Source of the DNA: Serratia plymuthica NBRC 102599
Lineage (GTDB): Bacteria > Pseudomonadota > Gammaproteobacteria > Enterobacterales > Enterobacteriaceae
Length of the DNA stretch: 64,000 nt
NCBI RefSeq assembly: GCF_001590925.1
Contig: NZ_BCTU01000012.1
Location: forward strand, 124,001-188,000
Direction: 5' to 3'
Notes under the pieces: generated by a model
The model's input: only the letters and a program-made list of their open reading frames with translations
Told to the model about the DNA's origin: nothing
Database searches by the model: none
Position numbers and translations under genes: made by a program
In this document: positions 8,057-17,002 of the stretch, one piece after another
How positions within the stretch are numbered: the first letter of the stretch is position 1
Layout: the number at the start of each line of letters is the position of its first letter

Positions 8057-9709
8057 TTGCAACTAAGAAAGCAAATAATTGCGTTTAATGAGAAATGTAG
8101 AGCTGAAGGTCTAGATGAGGATAGGCTTATTCCATTACTTAAAGATACTGAGCCTTCAAGTGTTAAGGTCGGTAACACGGTTATATGGAATAATAGTTTT
8201 AAAGGAAATGTGTTTAGCCTAACAGAACAAGAAGTGTCTAAAGTTTGCGCTGCTATTTCTAGAGGTGATGTAAATATAGAAAGCGTACAAGATGTTGCTA
8301 ATTTACTAGAGGTGCCAGTTGGTAATTTAATACATTTGTTATACAGATCTTCCTCCATAAAATATAAATCTTTTACTATTCCAAAAAAGAATGGTGGTGA
8401 GAGAATAATTTTATCTCCTCAAGGGGGTATTAAAATTCTTCAGGAAAGAGCTAGGAAATATTTAGATGCGTTCTATAGACCAAAAATATCTGCTCATGGA
8501 TTTATTTTAAATAAAGGAATATTTACCAATGCAGAAAAACACGTAAAAAAGAAATATGTGTTAAATATAGATTTAAAGGATTTCTTTGAATCCATCACAT
8601 TTCCAAGAATATATGGTGTATTGAAAAAACATCCTTTTAATATGGGGCGACCCGCGGCCGCGGTATTGGCACAATTATGTGTCCATAACGGAAAAATGCC
8701 ACAAGGTGCGCCAACCTCACCGGTCCTATCAAATATTATTGCGTCAGCACTGGATAAGACTCTAGTCCGGCTAGCTGGTAAATATAGAATGCGGTATACA
8801 CGATATGCTGATGATATCACGTTTTCTTTTAATCAATCCCCTCCTTTAGATATTGCAAAAAAAATAGAGGATACAGGTGGTTATGAGCTTGGTGATTCAT
8901 TAAGGCATGCTATAGAAAATAATGGTTTTAAAATAAATGAAGAGAAATTCAGGCTGCAGTTAAAAACAGAGAGACAAGTGGTTACGGGATTAACCGTGAA
9001 TGAGAAGGTTAATCTTGACCGTAAATATATTCGTTTGACTAGAGCTATGATTGACGGATGGGGAAAGGATAAAGTTCAAGCTGCAAATAAATACCATAAA
9101 ATACGTTATGGTAAATGTGATAAAAACGATGAATTCGCAGTGGAAAGTTTTAGGAATCATATATATGGGCGTTTGAGTTTTATTCGCATGATCCGAGGGG
9201 CAGAATGGCCTCTGTATTTGAAACTAAGTGCATGGATGTCAAGTAATGATGATAATCCTACGATTGAGGGTAGAAGAGCGATGAAAGCTATGGAAATGTT
9301 CGATGTTTTCTTATGTCATGCAAGCGAAGATAAAGAGAGCATTGTGATGCCAATTTATGATGAGCTATGTAAGCTACATATTCATGCATTTGTTGATACC
9401 AAATATATTGAATGGGGAGACTCATTAACAGAAAAAATCAATGGTGCACTTGCAAGATCAAAATTTGTTGTTGCGGTATTATCAAGTAACTCCGTTGAAA
9501 AAAGATGGCCCTTAAAAGAGTTGCATAGTGTACTGGCTCGTGAAATTGCGGAGGGAGATAAGAAGTTATTAACCTTGGTCAAAGACGGTGATGAAGAGTT
9601 AATCAAAGCAAAGCTCCCTTTGTTAGCAGATAAGTTGTACGCTGTGTATAAAGGTGATCCTATAGAGATCGCTCACGGTTTATCATCTCTCCTGACTGGT
9701 AAGAAGTGA
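8057..9709 (+). CDS. Retron reverse transcriptase fused to a TIR domain
   Basis: 550 residues. Residues about 90-380 form a group II/retron-type reverse transcriptase: IDLKDFF (171-177), QGAPTSP (216-222) and the catalytic YADD (250-253). Both retron hallmark motifs are present: NAEKH (158-162, NAxxH) and VTGLTVN (309-315). From about 414 a TIR domain begins with FDVFLCHASEDKE, and the WPLKEL segment places the presumed catalytic glutamate at E488. RT-TIR fusions are known as defence retrons: the RT makes msDNA, and phage interference is thought to release the TIR to degrade NAD+. The start is TTG at 8057 with AGGAG seven bases upstream; an in-frame stop at 8027 excludes a longer form. No separate effector gene is needed. 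Confidence 0.92.
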   Translation: MQLRKQIIAFNEKCRAEGLDEDRLIPLLKDTEPSSVKVGNTVIWNNSFKGNVFSLTEQEVSKVCAAISRGDVNIESVQDVANLLEVPVGNLIHLLYRSSSIKYKSFTIPKKNGGERIILSPQGGIKILQERARKYLDAFYRPKISAHGFILNKGIFTNAEKHVKKKYVLNIDLKDFFESITFPRIYGVLKKHPFNMGRPAAAVLAQLCVHNGKMPQGAPTSPVLSNIIASALDKTLVRLAGKYRMRYTRYADDITFSFNQSPPLDIAKKIEDTGGYELGDSLRHAIENNGFKINEEKFRLQLKTERQVVTGLTVNEKVNLDRKYIRLTRAMIDGWGKDKVQAANKYHKIRYGKCDKNDEFAVESFRNHIYGRLSFIRMIRGAEWPLYLKLSAWMSSNDDNPTIEGRRAMKAMEMFDVFLCHASEDKESIVMPIYDELCKLHIHAFVDTKYIEWGDSLTEKINGALARSKFVVAVLSSNSVEKRWPLKELHSVLAREIAEGDKKLLTLVKDGDEELIKAKLPLLADKLYAVYKGDPIEIAHGLSSLLTGKK

Positions 9710-9719
9710 AAAGATATGA

Positions 9720-9753
9720 GTGGCTTCAGTTGAGAACCTTTAGCTGAAGTCAC
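9720..9753 (+). terminator. Hairpin downstream of the retron
   Basis: GTGGCTTCAGTT (9720-9731) pairs with AGCTGAAGTCAC (9742-9753) with G-U pairs. No T-run follows, so it may be an RNA-stabilising or weak terminating hairpin. Confidence 0.4.
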
Positions 9754-9841
9754 GAAAGATTATGTGTATAGTGACCTGTATACTTAATCGCTGTCATTTG
9801 GTTTTTTCCATTATTTATCATTGCGATATGTGCTTTTTATC

Positions 9842-9861
9842 ACTCCTGTGATCTCCGCCAA
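9842..9861 (+). repeat. attR-like copy of the selC 3' end
   Basis: ACTCCTGTGATCTCCGCCAA repeats the end of selC (3669-3689) with one T missing, in the same orientation. It would set the right limit of the selC island, giving an element of about 6.2 kb that ends just after the retron. Confidence 0.65.
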
Positions 9862-9993
9862 ATCACTGTTTTCCGCACTTTCTCAAATTCAACGAAATCC
9901 TATCCAGGTGAATCATCCCCCGGCTATTTTTCCGGAAAATAACCCTATCCGAGTAATGAGCTTCGATGTGGATCTCTGGTGACTCTCTGCGGG

Positions 9994-11262
9994 CTATATG
10001 GCACCCCTAAATGCTTCAGCCATGCGCTCCTGTTCCCGTAGAGGCAGTTCCAAGCGATTAGCAATGGTTCTCCACTGGCTAACGATGCCAATAAAATTTT
10101 CGATTATTTCATCTGCTTCAGCCAAGCTTAGGCGAAAGTATCCGGCAACCTCGCGTGCCAATTCGAGATCTAACGCATTATCCGACTCGGTGATATTAAG
10201 TTTCAGGCCGTCAGACCAGGGGGCCGGATTTATATCGTAGGCTTCTGAAAGCCGCCAGCCCCTGCCGGGCACCAAAATAAACCCGTGATTACGCAAGTGA
10301 TCGTCTGTGTTGGATACGAGGATATTGAAAACGATCCTTGACCAGAGTTCCTTCAGATCGGTGTTGGTTTGCGAACCCTCTCTTATCAGAACTTCGGCAA
10401 GTTCCAGATAGCTGACGCCGGTCGAGGCATCATCACCATCCTGATGCCGGGTCATCGTCATTGCGGAAGCAAAATGAAGGCGCTGTCCTGTGTGGGTGCG
10501 ATCGAACCGGCGGACCATAAAGCAGTGATAATCGCTGGCAAATTTATGCGCTTCGGCTGCCGCGACATTTAATCCACAACCAACGGCAAGCGCATTGACG
10601 ACCATCTCCCAACCACCGACATCATAATCATCTCTGGTACTTGGGAATTTTGCGATATAGAGATGGCCGTGCTCATCAGCAACGCTGGCCTTTGGCCTTG
10701 CCCCACCCAGAGAGCCACCTGGAGCAATGAGCATCCGCAACCATTCCTGGCCCTGCGGAGATGTATTGCCGGGATCATCTTCCAGTGCACGGCTGGCTCT
10801 TTCTAAAGCTTGAATTTCGGTAAAAGGTGGAGCTGCTACGCCAGTCCTGTTATCGAGAAATTCACCTTCATCTTCAAGTTTATAACGTAGAGCGCCTACC
10901 CGATAAAGGTCATGTACACCCAAGAGATAATCTGATTCGTATAGCCGGGTTCCCACCGCTTTACTGCCTGCACGAATATCTCGTTCAAGGCGACGCTTCA
11001 TCAGCAACCGGCCCCAGCGATCGGGGCTGGAATCGCCAAATACTCCGAACTTATCCTTTGGCTGAGTGGGATACTGAGCACCGGTAAACAGCTGTATCTC
11101 TGGGTCAAGTTGCAGACGATTGAAGCAGGGATCGGTCAACGCCAGAGGATCGTATTCAAATTCAAAGAGCTCCCGCATGCGGGTTTGTCGGCTATGCAAG
11201 AAGCCCATCCGTTTTGGCTCTGGTAATCCATTCCAGTCTGCGTAGACACCGATCATTGCCAT
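9994..11262 (-). CDS. HipA-family kinase toxin
   Basis: 422 residues, close to the usual 410-440 of HipA proteins. The N-terminal ~100 residues match the HipA N-terminal subdomain (FGVFGDSSPDRWGR). The kinase part has the glycine-rich GGSLGGARPKA loop near residue 185, the catalytic NTDDHLRNHGF block near 320 and the metal-binding YDINP near 345. HipA phosphorylates tRNA-charging enzymes such as GltX in E. coli; related kinases hit other synthetases. The target here is unknown. The gene follows the Xre-type partner with a 2-base gap, so the two are translated from one message and the partner is the likely antitoxin and repressor. It lies outside the selC repeat pair, so it may belong to a separate acquisition. 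Confidence 0.88.
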   Translation of the reverse strand: MAMIGVYADWNGLPEPKRMGFLHSRQTRMRELFEFEYDPLALTDPCFNRLQLDPEIQLFTGAQYPTQPKDKFGVFGDSSPDRWGRLLMKRRLERDIRAGSKAVGTRLYESDYLLGVHDLYRVGALRYKLEDEGEFLDNRTGVAAPPFTEIQALERASRALEDDPGNTSPQGQEWLRMLIAPGGSLGGARPKASVADEHGHLYIAKFPSTRDDYDVGGWEMVVNALAVGCGLNVAAAEAHKFASDYHCFMVRRFDRTHTGQRLHFASAMTMTRHQDGDDASTGVSYLELAEVLIREGSQTNTDLKELWSRIVFNILVSNTDDHLRNHGFILVPGRGWRLSEAYDINPAPWSDGLKLNITESDNALDLELAREVAGYFRLSLAEADEIIENFIGIVSQWRTIANRLELPLREQERMAEAFRGAI

Positions 11263-11264
11263 TG

Positions 11265-11759
11265 TTAATTGCCTTTTATTGGTTTCTTCAATGGTTTTAG
11301 TAAGGAAGCCAGAGCCGCCGAGGTAGTACCTGTCGTTTTTCGGACGGTATTGTTTGGGGGCAAACTGGCTTTTACGGTTGTTGTTACTTGCTTGTCTGAC
11401 TCTGCGTTCCTGGCATCAGTCATGGGTTTGTTGCGAGGTGGGGTAACGCTAAAAGGAAAAGCGTTTACGTTCTTTATCAGGCGAGAATCCTGAAGCTGGC
11501 GACCCATTTCGTCTTCGGCTGCCAGCTTATTCAGGTCATTTTCAAGCCCCAGCACCTGCATGACGGACAGGTAAGCGCCAATCGTGACGCCTGCGCCCCC
11601 CGCTTCGAGAGAGCGTAGCGTCATTGGCGTCATGCCCGCCCGTTCTGCAACCTGTTTGGCAGTCAACTTCCGGCGTAGGCGAGCAAGTTTCAGCCGCTCA
11701 CCAAAGTCAGTAAGCAACTGGTTTGTGCCAGGAAGTAAAGTAGCTGTTTTTTTAGCCAT
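11265..11759 (-). CDS. HipB-like Xre-family antitoxin/repressor with long tail
   Basis: 164 residues. Residues about 17-75 are an Xre helix-turn-helix ([20 protein letters not shown], then [20 protein letters not shown]). E. coli HipB is only 88 residues. Here an extra ~85-residue tail rich in T, P, A and K follows, which looks disordered and may contact the kinase or be the part removed on activation. The ATG is at 11757-11759. Upstream lie three copies of a TAATATTAGC-type box, the probable operators for autorepression. The gene is directly upstream of hipA on the same strand. Confidence 0.82.
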   Translation of the reverse strand: MAKKTATLLPGTNQLLTDFGERLKLARLRRKLTAKQVAERAGMTPMTLRSLEAGGAGVTIGAYLSVMQVLGLENDLNKLAAEDEMGRQLQDSRLIKNVNAFPFSVTPPRNKPMTDARNAESDKQVTTTVKASLPPNNTVRKTTGTTSAALASLLKPLKKPIKGN

Positions 11760-11797
11760 AGTGATAATATTTTATCTTTAAGCGGTGGATATAGCCA

Positions 11798-11903
11798 TAA
11801 TATTAGCATATCTGCGTGTGGCCTGATGATGAATGCTTTGTTAAGTGGCATAGAGTGCTAATATTGTTTCTATAAAGCCTTTAAAACGCCAAAATATTAG
11901 CAC
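11798..11903 (-). promoter_or_regulatory. Three repeated operator boxes upstream of the hipBA-like operon
   Basis: TAATATTAGCA at 11798-11808, its inverted form TGCTAATATT at 11856-11865, and AATATTAGCAC at 11893-11903. The spacing and mixed orientation fit cooperative binding by the Xre protein that begins 40 bp away. Confidence 0.65.
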
Positions 11904-11947
11904 TTTTAGTGTTGGGTTTAGGTAGGGGCGCTCTGCATTTGGTCTGC

Positions 11948-11977
11948 AAAAAGACACCCACGGTCGGTGTCTTTTTT
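11948..11977. terminator. Bidirectional rho-independent terminator
   Basis: AAAAAGACACC (11948-11958) pairs with GGTGTCTTTTT (11966-11976) over an 11-bp stem. A-rich and T-rich flanks let it work on either strand. It separates the hip operon promoter from the gene at 12018..12344. Confidence 0.75.
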
Positions 11978-12017
11978 GCAGGTTTCGCCATCAAATCAAT
12001 AACGCATAGCGGGCAAA

Positions 12018-12344
12018 CTAGGATTGATAAACATTGCCTTTATGCATCTGCAACAGGTGGTTGTTCGCCTGTTCGCTGAGTTCTAACAGGGCTGGGAGCA
12101 CATGCGCGGAGGCTTTGAGCCAGGCGCTGATTTGCTCCCTGCTGCTTGTTGAGCTCTGTTCCCCGTTTTCCAGCGATTCCGCCAGATACAATAAGCCATG
12201 ACATAACCCTTCTGCGGATTCCTGAGCCACGGCGCTGAGATCGCACAATTGAATATCGCTGAGTTTGCAGAATTGCAGGTCGGCAATGAGGTTGCGGAAG
12301 ATGGAGATAGAGCTGTCGATAGGTGTTTGATTCATTTCAGTCAT
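12018..12344 (-). CDS. Hypothetical protein, mostly helical
   Basis: 108 residues from the ATG at 12342-12344, which has AAGGGAA at a good distance upstream; a longer reading to 12437 has no such site. The sequence is helical and leucine-rich (SIFRNLIADLQFCKLSDIQL, EGLCHGLLYLAESLENG), with no membrane segment or known motif. I do not recognise the family. It sits in the second accessory block, between the hipBA-like pair and the relic region. It may be part of a prophage or satellite remnant. Confidence 0.6.
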   Translation of the reverse strand: MTEMNQTPIDSSISIFRNLIADLQFCKLSDIQLCDLSAVAQESAEGLCHGLLYLAESLENGEQSSTSSREQISAWLKASAHVLPALLELSEQANNHLLQMHKGNVYQS

Positions 12345-13078
12345 GATGATATTCCCTTGAAGGATGGTTATCACCACTGCCAAAGAGTTCCAAGCTTTGG
12401 TGGTGGCCCAGACAGGTTTGGAACTCCGGCCCTTCAATCACCGGCCAACCTTGCGGTTGTCCTGCCTGAGCCACCGAACTGAGTGTGCACGTAGGCGCTG
12501 AAAAAACACAAGTCTTTTCAGAGTAGAAGGGTGCGGGGTTCCAATCCCGACTGCGGATTTTGCCGCAGCAAGAAGACTCTATCCCGGCGATAACGCACAG
12601 GAAACAGGCTGGATGGATTTACAGGGATTTGTTGCAGGGATTGGAATCTGGCTCGCAATTTATGATTACCTTGCGGACCTTATTATCTCCGGCTCCTGTA
12701 CAGGGTGGGGCAATATTACCGGCAGGATAAACACCTTGCTCTGAATGGCTAACATTGATTTCAGAGCGCTATTCTTCACGAGAATTTTTTATTTAAATAT
12801 TATCAGCATGACAAATTTAATTACGCCACCATGATTCTCAATGCAATGATTACAAATGCAATAATAATGGGTTATCCCATGATAATAAAAAACCACTCCG
12901 TATTTAAATAAACTCATCACGTTTCTGAATCAGAAAGCGTTCATCCGTGCGGATAAAGAGGCATGATGAGAAAAGAGCGACGTTTGATGCAGGAATAGTT
13001 CCTTTTCGCCTGCACGCTACGCGATATTTGCCTGGGATATCACGCTGTGCATTGACCCACTATACTTTGTATGCCTGA
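12345..13078. other. 734-bp region with no firm gene
   Basis: No convincing coding region on either strand. The only candidate is a 43-codon frame at 12613..12744 on the + strand, starting MDLQGFVAGIGIWLAIYDYL. It would be a small membrane-inserted peptide but has a poor ribosome site. The stretch 12780-12920 is very AT-rich. I see no repeat of the selC end here, so I cannot define the right edge of this block. Confidence 0.4.
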
Positions 13079-13276
13079 AGCGCTGGAGAATGGGATGCGC
13101 TGTCGCCTGCGTCAGGGATGTTTGCCAGCCCTGAGATTCAGGACACCTGGCCAGAAAGCGATATCGGGCTGATACTGATTGACTCCATGATGGCTGAGGT
13201 TGATTGCCGTTCCAGTGAGGGAGGTAATGAACTGATTCTGATTAAAAACACAGCGGCTAGCTCAGCAGGACATTGA
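13079..13276 (+). pseudogene. C-terminal remnant of an RsbW-like anti-sigma / GHKL ATPase
   Basis: An open frame without an upstream start (in-frame stop at 13076-13078) ends at TGA 13274-13276. Its end, SDIGLILIDSMMAEVDCRSS followed by GGNELILIKN, resembles the closing strand and helix of RsbW-type serine kinases, where a G(I/L)GL.LI...MDEV block is followed by GGN.L.LVK. An internal ATG at 13118 would give only 52 residues. The ATP-binding N-box is absent. It probably records a gene truncated when the accessory block inserted upstream of the cyclase gene. Confidence 0.45.
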
Positions 13277-13309
13277 GCTTCGCCGCTGAAACAGTAAACC
13301 GGAGCACAT

Positions 13310-15184
13310 ATGTTCGAGCCATGCTTTCCAGAGAATGAAGCCGAACGTCTGTCGGTTCTGAATTCGTTGAACGTATTGGACACGAATTCAGTGGAAAAAT
13401 TGGATCGCATCACGCGGCTGGCCGCAAAATATTTTGGCGTCAGCATTGCGCTGATTTCTCTGATAGATCGTGATCGTCAGTGGTTTTTATCGCGCTTTGG
13501 CCTGGATGCCAGGGAGACGCCACGCAATATTTCTTTCTGCGGGCACGCCATTTTGCAGCGAGAGACTCTGGTGGTGCCCGATACCGCAGTCGACCCGCGT
13601 TTTTTCGATAACCCCCTGGTCACCGGTGGCCCAAAGATTGGGTTCTACGCCGGGCAGCCCTTGCTCTCGCTGGATGGCCTGCCGCTGGGCACGCTGTGCA
13701 TTATTGACAGCCGTCCTCAATCCTTTTCCCATGACAGGGCGCATGACTTACGGGATTTTGCCGCGGTGATCGAAGAACACCTGCATGGTGTTGAACGTGA
13801 TATTTATACCGAAAGCCTGAAATCTAACCTGCAGCGCACTGAAGCCCTGTTTGAACAGACATTTTCTCAGGCGGCGGTAGGCATGGCCCTGGTCTCGCTG
13901 GAAGGGTATTGGTTGCGCGTCAACCCACGCATTTGCGAAATGCTGCAGTATTCTGAACGGGAATTGCTGGAGCGCACGTTCCAGGACATCACCCATCCGG
14001 ACGATCTGCATATCGACCTTGGCCTGCTGAAACAGTTGCTAGCCAACGAGATAGCAACCTATTCGATGGAAAAGCGTTATTACCGCGCAGATGGCTCAAT
14101 TATTTGGGTTCAGCTTACGGTGGCCCTTAACCGCTTGCCGAATGGCAGTCCTCACCATTTTATCTCGGTCATCGTGGATATCAGCGAGCGTAAAGCGGCT
14201 GAGGCCGATTTGTTCGCGTTGCAGCATGAGCTGGAAGAGCGGGTCGAACTGCGTACCCACGAGCTCAGCGTGGTCGTCAATAAACTCAATCTCGAAATTG
14301 ACAGCAGAGTCCTTACCGAACATCAACTTAGCGCGGAGAAAGAACGTCTGCGCGCCATTACCGACAATATGCCGGCCCTGATCAGCCAGATCGACAACGA
14401 GGAACGTTATCTTTTCGCCAACAGCGCTTATAAGACCTGGTTTGGCCTGGATGAAGCGCGCCTCAAGGAAATGACGGTACGGGAGTTGATAGGAGAGGCT
14501 GCTTATGCGACGGCCAAACCTGTGATCGAAAGAGCGTTATGCGGGGAAACCCTAAGCTTTGAGAATGAACTCCAGACGCGGCAAGGGTTATTGATGATCC
14601 ATACCACATTAGTGCCCTGTGAAACGCAGGGTTTCTATATTTTGTCTATGGACATCACTGAGCTTAAACGTTTGCAGCAGCGGCTGGAATACGATGTCAC
14701 CCATGACATGCTGACCGGGTTAACCAACCGACGCGCTTTCCTGCGCCGGCTGGCCGGCACATTGCAGCGCTGTTGCCCTCAGCAGCAGATGGCGCTGTTG
14801 TTCATCGATCTTGATGGCTTTAAAGCCATCAACGACACCTTCGGCCATGATTTTGGCGATCTGATCCTGAAGACTTTCGCCAAACTGCTCAGCGCCTGTG
14901 CCGGCACCAACAACAGTGCGTCGCGGCTGGCCGGGGATGAGTTTACGGTGATCCTGTGGCCGCTAATGGATCCGGAGCGCCAGGTCACAGAATTTTGCGA
15001 AAAGGTACTCACGCAGCTGGCGGCGATAACGCAAATTGGCAACCAGAAGGTGACCTTGTCCGCGAGTATCGGCGCAGCGATTTCCTCAGACGGCACTCTC
15101 AGCGCTGAAGCGTTACTGAGCAAAGCCGATGACGCCATGTACCAGGCGAAGTCCGCAGGCAAAAAGACCTATACGATCCGGTAG
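13310..15184 (+). CDS. Diguanylate cyclase, GAF-PAS-PAS-GGDEF
   Basis: 624 residues, no membrane segment. GAF at about 20-165 (ISFCGHAIL, PRFFDNPLV, GTLCIID). PAS1 at about 178-295 (MALVSLEGYWLRVNPRICEM) ends in a DISERK linker. A coiled coil follows at about 296-340, then PAS2 at about 345-455, then GGDEF at about 465-622. The signature is AGDEF (541-545), a tolerated variant with the catalytic acids kept, so cyclic-di-GMP synthesis is likely. The inhibitory I-site RxxD is replaced by GTNN, so product inhibition through this site is not expected. The start has CGGAG six bases upstream. A GAF-GGDEF-EAL gene follows after 39 bp, probably in one operon, pairing synthesis and breakdown. Confidence 0.9.
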   Translation: MFEPCFPENEAERLSVLNSLNVLDTNSVEKLDRITRLAAKYFGVSIALISLIDRDRQWFLSRFGLDARETPRNISFCGHAILQRETLVVPDTAVDPRFFDNPLVTGGPKIGFYAGQPLLSLDGLPLGTLCIIDSRPQSFSHDRAHDLRDFAAVIEEHLHGVERDIYTESLKSNLQRTEALFEQTFSQAAVGMALVSLEGYWLRVNPRICEMLQYSERELLERTFQDITHPDDLHIDLGLLKQLLANEIATYSMEKRYYRADGSIIWVQLTVALNRLPNGSPHHFISVIVDISERKAAEADLFALQHELEERVELRTHELSVVVNKLNLEIDSRVLTEHQLSAEKERLRAITDNMPALISQIDNEERYLFANSAYKTWFGLDEARLKEMTVRELIGEAAYATAKPVIERALCGETLSFENELQTRQGLLMIHTTLVPCETQGFYILSMDITELKRLQQRLEYDVTHDMLTGLTNRRAFLRRLAGTLQRCCPQQQMALLFIDLDGFKAINDTFGHDFGDLILKTFAKLLSACAGTNNSASRLAGDEFTVILWPLMDPERQVTEFCEKVLTQLAAITQIGNQKVTLSASIGAAISSDGTLSAEALLSKADDAMYQAKSAGKKTYTIR

Positions 15185-15223
15185 GTGAATCGTCTTTATC
15201 GGCTTTGATGGGGGATTACAGGC

Positions 15224-17002
15224 ATGCTAAGACACCTCAGTAAAAACGAAGATGAACGACAAGCCACGATCGATGCCCTGGAAGGGCTTGATACCAGCCA
15301 TAATGACGCTATCCATAATGTGTTGGATCTGACGTGCAGGCTTCTGCAAGTGCCCGGCTGTTTTATCTGTCTCTACGGCTCAAAAAAAATCTGGATCAAG
15401 GCAAAAATCAATACCGAACTGCAGGATATCGATTTTAACAGCCCGCTCTTCAACTTTGTTCGGCATAGCGGTAAACCGCTGATCTGCAAGGATACCCAAC
15501 GGGACAAACGTTTCGCATCAGACCCGATGGTCACCGGCCCTGCCGCGATTCGTCACTATGTCGCCATGCCTATACGTACCCGCGAAGGCTATATTATCGG
15601 GGCGTTATGCATCACCGACAAACAACCGCGTTTTTTTTCGGCCGTCAGGGTCGGTTTGCTCAGAAATATGACCACCATCGTCATTGCGCTGATTGAGGCA
15701 CAAAGTGAGATTGGTTTGGTCGATGCGGTAACGCGTTTCCCTAATCGCCAGAGGTTAATGAGAGAGATCGGCAATCTGTCGTCGGCCTCCGGTGAATATG
15801 CCTTGATTCTGCTCGATACGATCGACATTAAATACGCCTACGAAATGGCGCGCTCTTTCGGTCTCTCGGCTGTGGAGCTGGTGTTGGTGGATATTGGGCA
15901 TTTTCTAAAAGGTACGTTTCTTGGTGAACAACTTTTATACAGCATTTCCCCGGGACGTTTCGCCACCATTATCGATGCCCAAAAAATACACCCGGCAATA
16001 GGCATGCTGGAAACCTGTGCAGAGCGGATCCGCCATGAAGTGCGCGGTATCGTGCCGTTGAAACTGGAGCTTTATGCCGGCTACACCCTGTTCTCGGTCC
16101 AGGACAGCAACCCGCAGGAGGTGTTGCGCGAAGCGACCAGCGCCTTACATGACGCAATAGATGAGAGCCTGACCGTCTCGGCATATAACGTATCGAAGGA
16201 TGCCATACGTAAATACAAATTCAATTTGCTCAATGAACTGGCGGAAAGTCTGAAACAAAGGGTCGGTTTGTATCTTGAGTATCAACCTAAAGTTGAGCTG
16301 ATCTCCAAGCAGATTGTTGGGGCGGAAGCGCTGCTGCGCTGGCAGCATCCGCTACTCGGGGCAATCCCCACCGGTGATTTTATTCGTCTCGCAGAGAACA
16401 CGTCGCTGATCAAACCGCTCACCGAGTTTGTGATTTCACAGGCGACCCGCGAGGTCTTCAGGTTGCGTCAGGCAGGGGTCAATATACCTGTATCGATCAA
16501 TGTCGCCGCCGAAAACTTTGCCGAGAAAAACTTTTCGGGCAGGCTGGACGACGCACTCGGCCACTATAATCTGCAACCCCAAGATATCGAGCTCGAATGT
16601 CTGGAATCACAGCGGATCCTCGAAAGCGGTGAGGCGTTAGCCTGTTTGCAGATGCTTAAGGACAAAGGTTACACCATTGCGCTGGATGACTTCGGCGCTG
16701 GCTACAGCAATCTAAACTACCTGCGTCATATCCCCGCCAACGTGATTAAGCTGGATGGATCTTTGATCAAAAACTTGAAAACGGACAACGAGAGCCGAAT
16801 TGTGGTGCAAAGCATTATTGATATGTTACATAGGCTTAATTATGTCGTGTTGGCCGAAGGCGTAGAAGATCAAGAGTCACTGCACTACCTTGAGCAATAT
16901 GGTTGCGATATCGCTCAGGGATTTTATTTCTCCCCGTCAGTCAGCCTGGAGAAACTCTGCGTGTTGCTTAATACCCACCCTCAGCGGGTAAAGATATCCT
17001 GA
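15224..17002 (+). CDS. Cyclic-di-GMP phosphodiesterase, GAF-degenerate GGDEF-EAL
   Basis: 592 residues, cytosolic. GAF at about 20-165 (FASDPMVTGPAAIRHYVAMP, GALCITDKQP). A GGDEF-like domain spans about 170-325 in which the signature is replaced by SPGRF, so it is not catalytic and may bind GTP or only regulate. The EAL domain at about 335-585 keeps the catalytic set: EAL at 368-370, the asparagine in SINVAAENF, ELECLE, DDFGAGYSNL, the lysine in VIKLDGSLI, AEGVED and QGFYFS. It should hydrolyse c-di-GMP to pGpG. It is the second gene after the AGDEF cyclase. GGGGGA about eight bases before the ATG supports the start. Confidence 0.9.
   Translation: MLRHLSKNEDERQATIDALEGLDTSHNDAIHNVLDLTCRLLQVPGCFICLYGSKKIWIKAKINTELQDIDFNSPLFNFVRHSGKPLICKDTQRDKRFASDPMVTGPAAIRHYVAMPIRTREGYIIGALCITDKQPRFFSAVRVGLLRNMTTIVIALIEAQSEIGLVDAVTRFPNRQRLMREIGNLSSASGEYALILLDTIDIKYAYEMARSFGLSAVELVLVDIGHFLKGTFLGEQLLYSISPGRFATIIDAQKIHPAIGMLETCAERIRHEVRGIVPLKLELYAGYTLFSVQDSNPQEVLREATSALHDAIDESLTVSAYNVSKDAIRKYKFNLLNELAESLKQRVGLYLEYQPKVELISKQIVGAEALLRWQHPLLGAIPTGDFIRLAENTSLIKPLTEFVISQATREVFRLRQAGVNIPVSINVAAENFAEKNFSGRLDDALGHYNLQPQDIELECLESQRILESGEALACLQMLKDKGYTIALDDFGAGYSNLNYLRHIPANVIKLDGSLIKNLKTDNESRIVVQSIIDMLHRLNYVVLAEGVEDQESLHYLEQYGCDIAQGFYFSPSVSLEKLCVLLNTHPQRVKIS

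Noticed and set aside
12530-12600. tRNA-like sequence with GGGTTCCAATCCC
   Set aside because: A T-arm-like stem occurs, but no acceptor or anticodon stems can be built around it.
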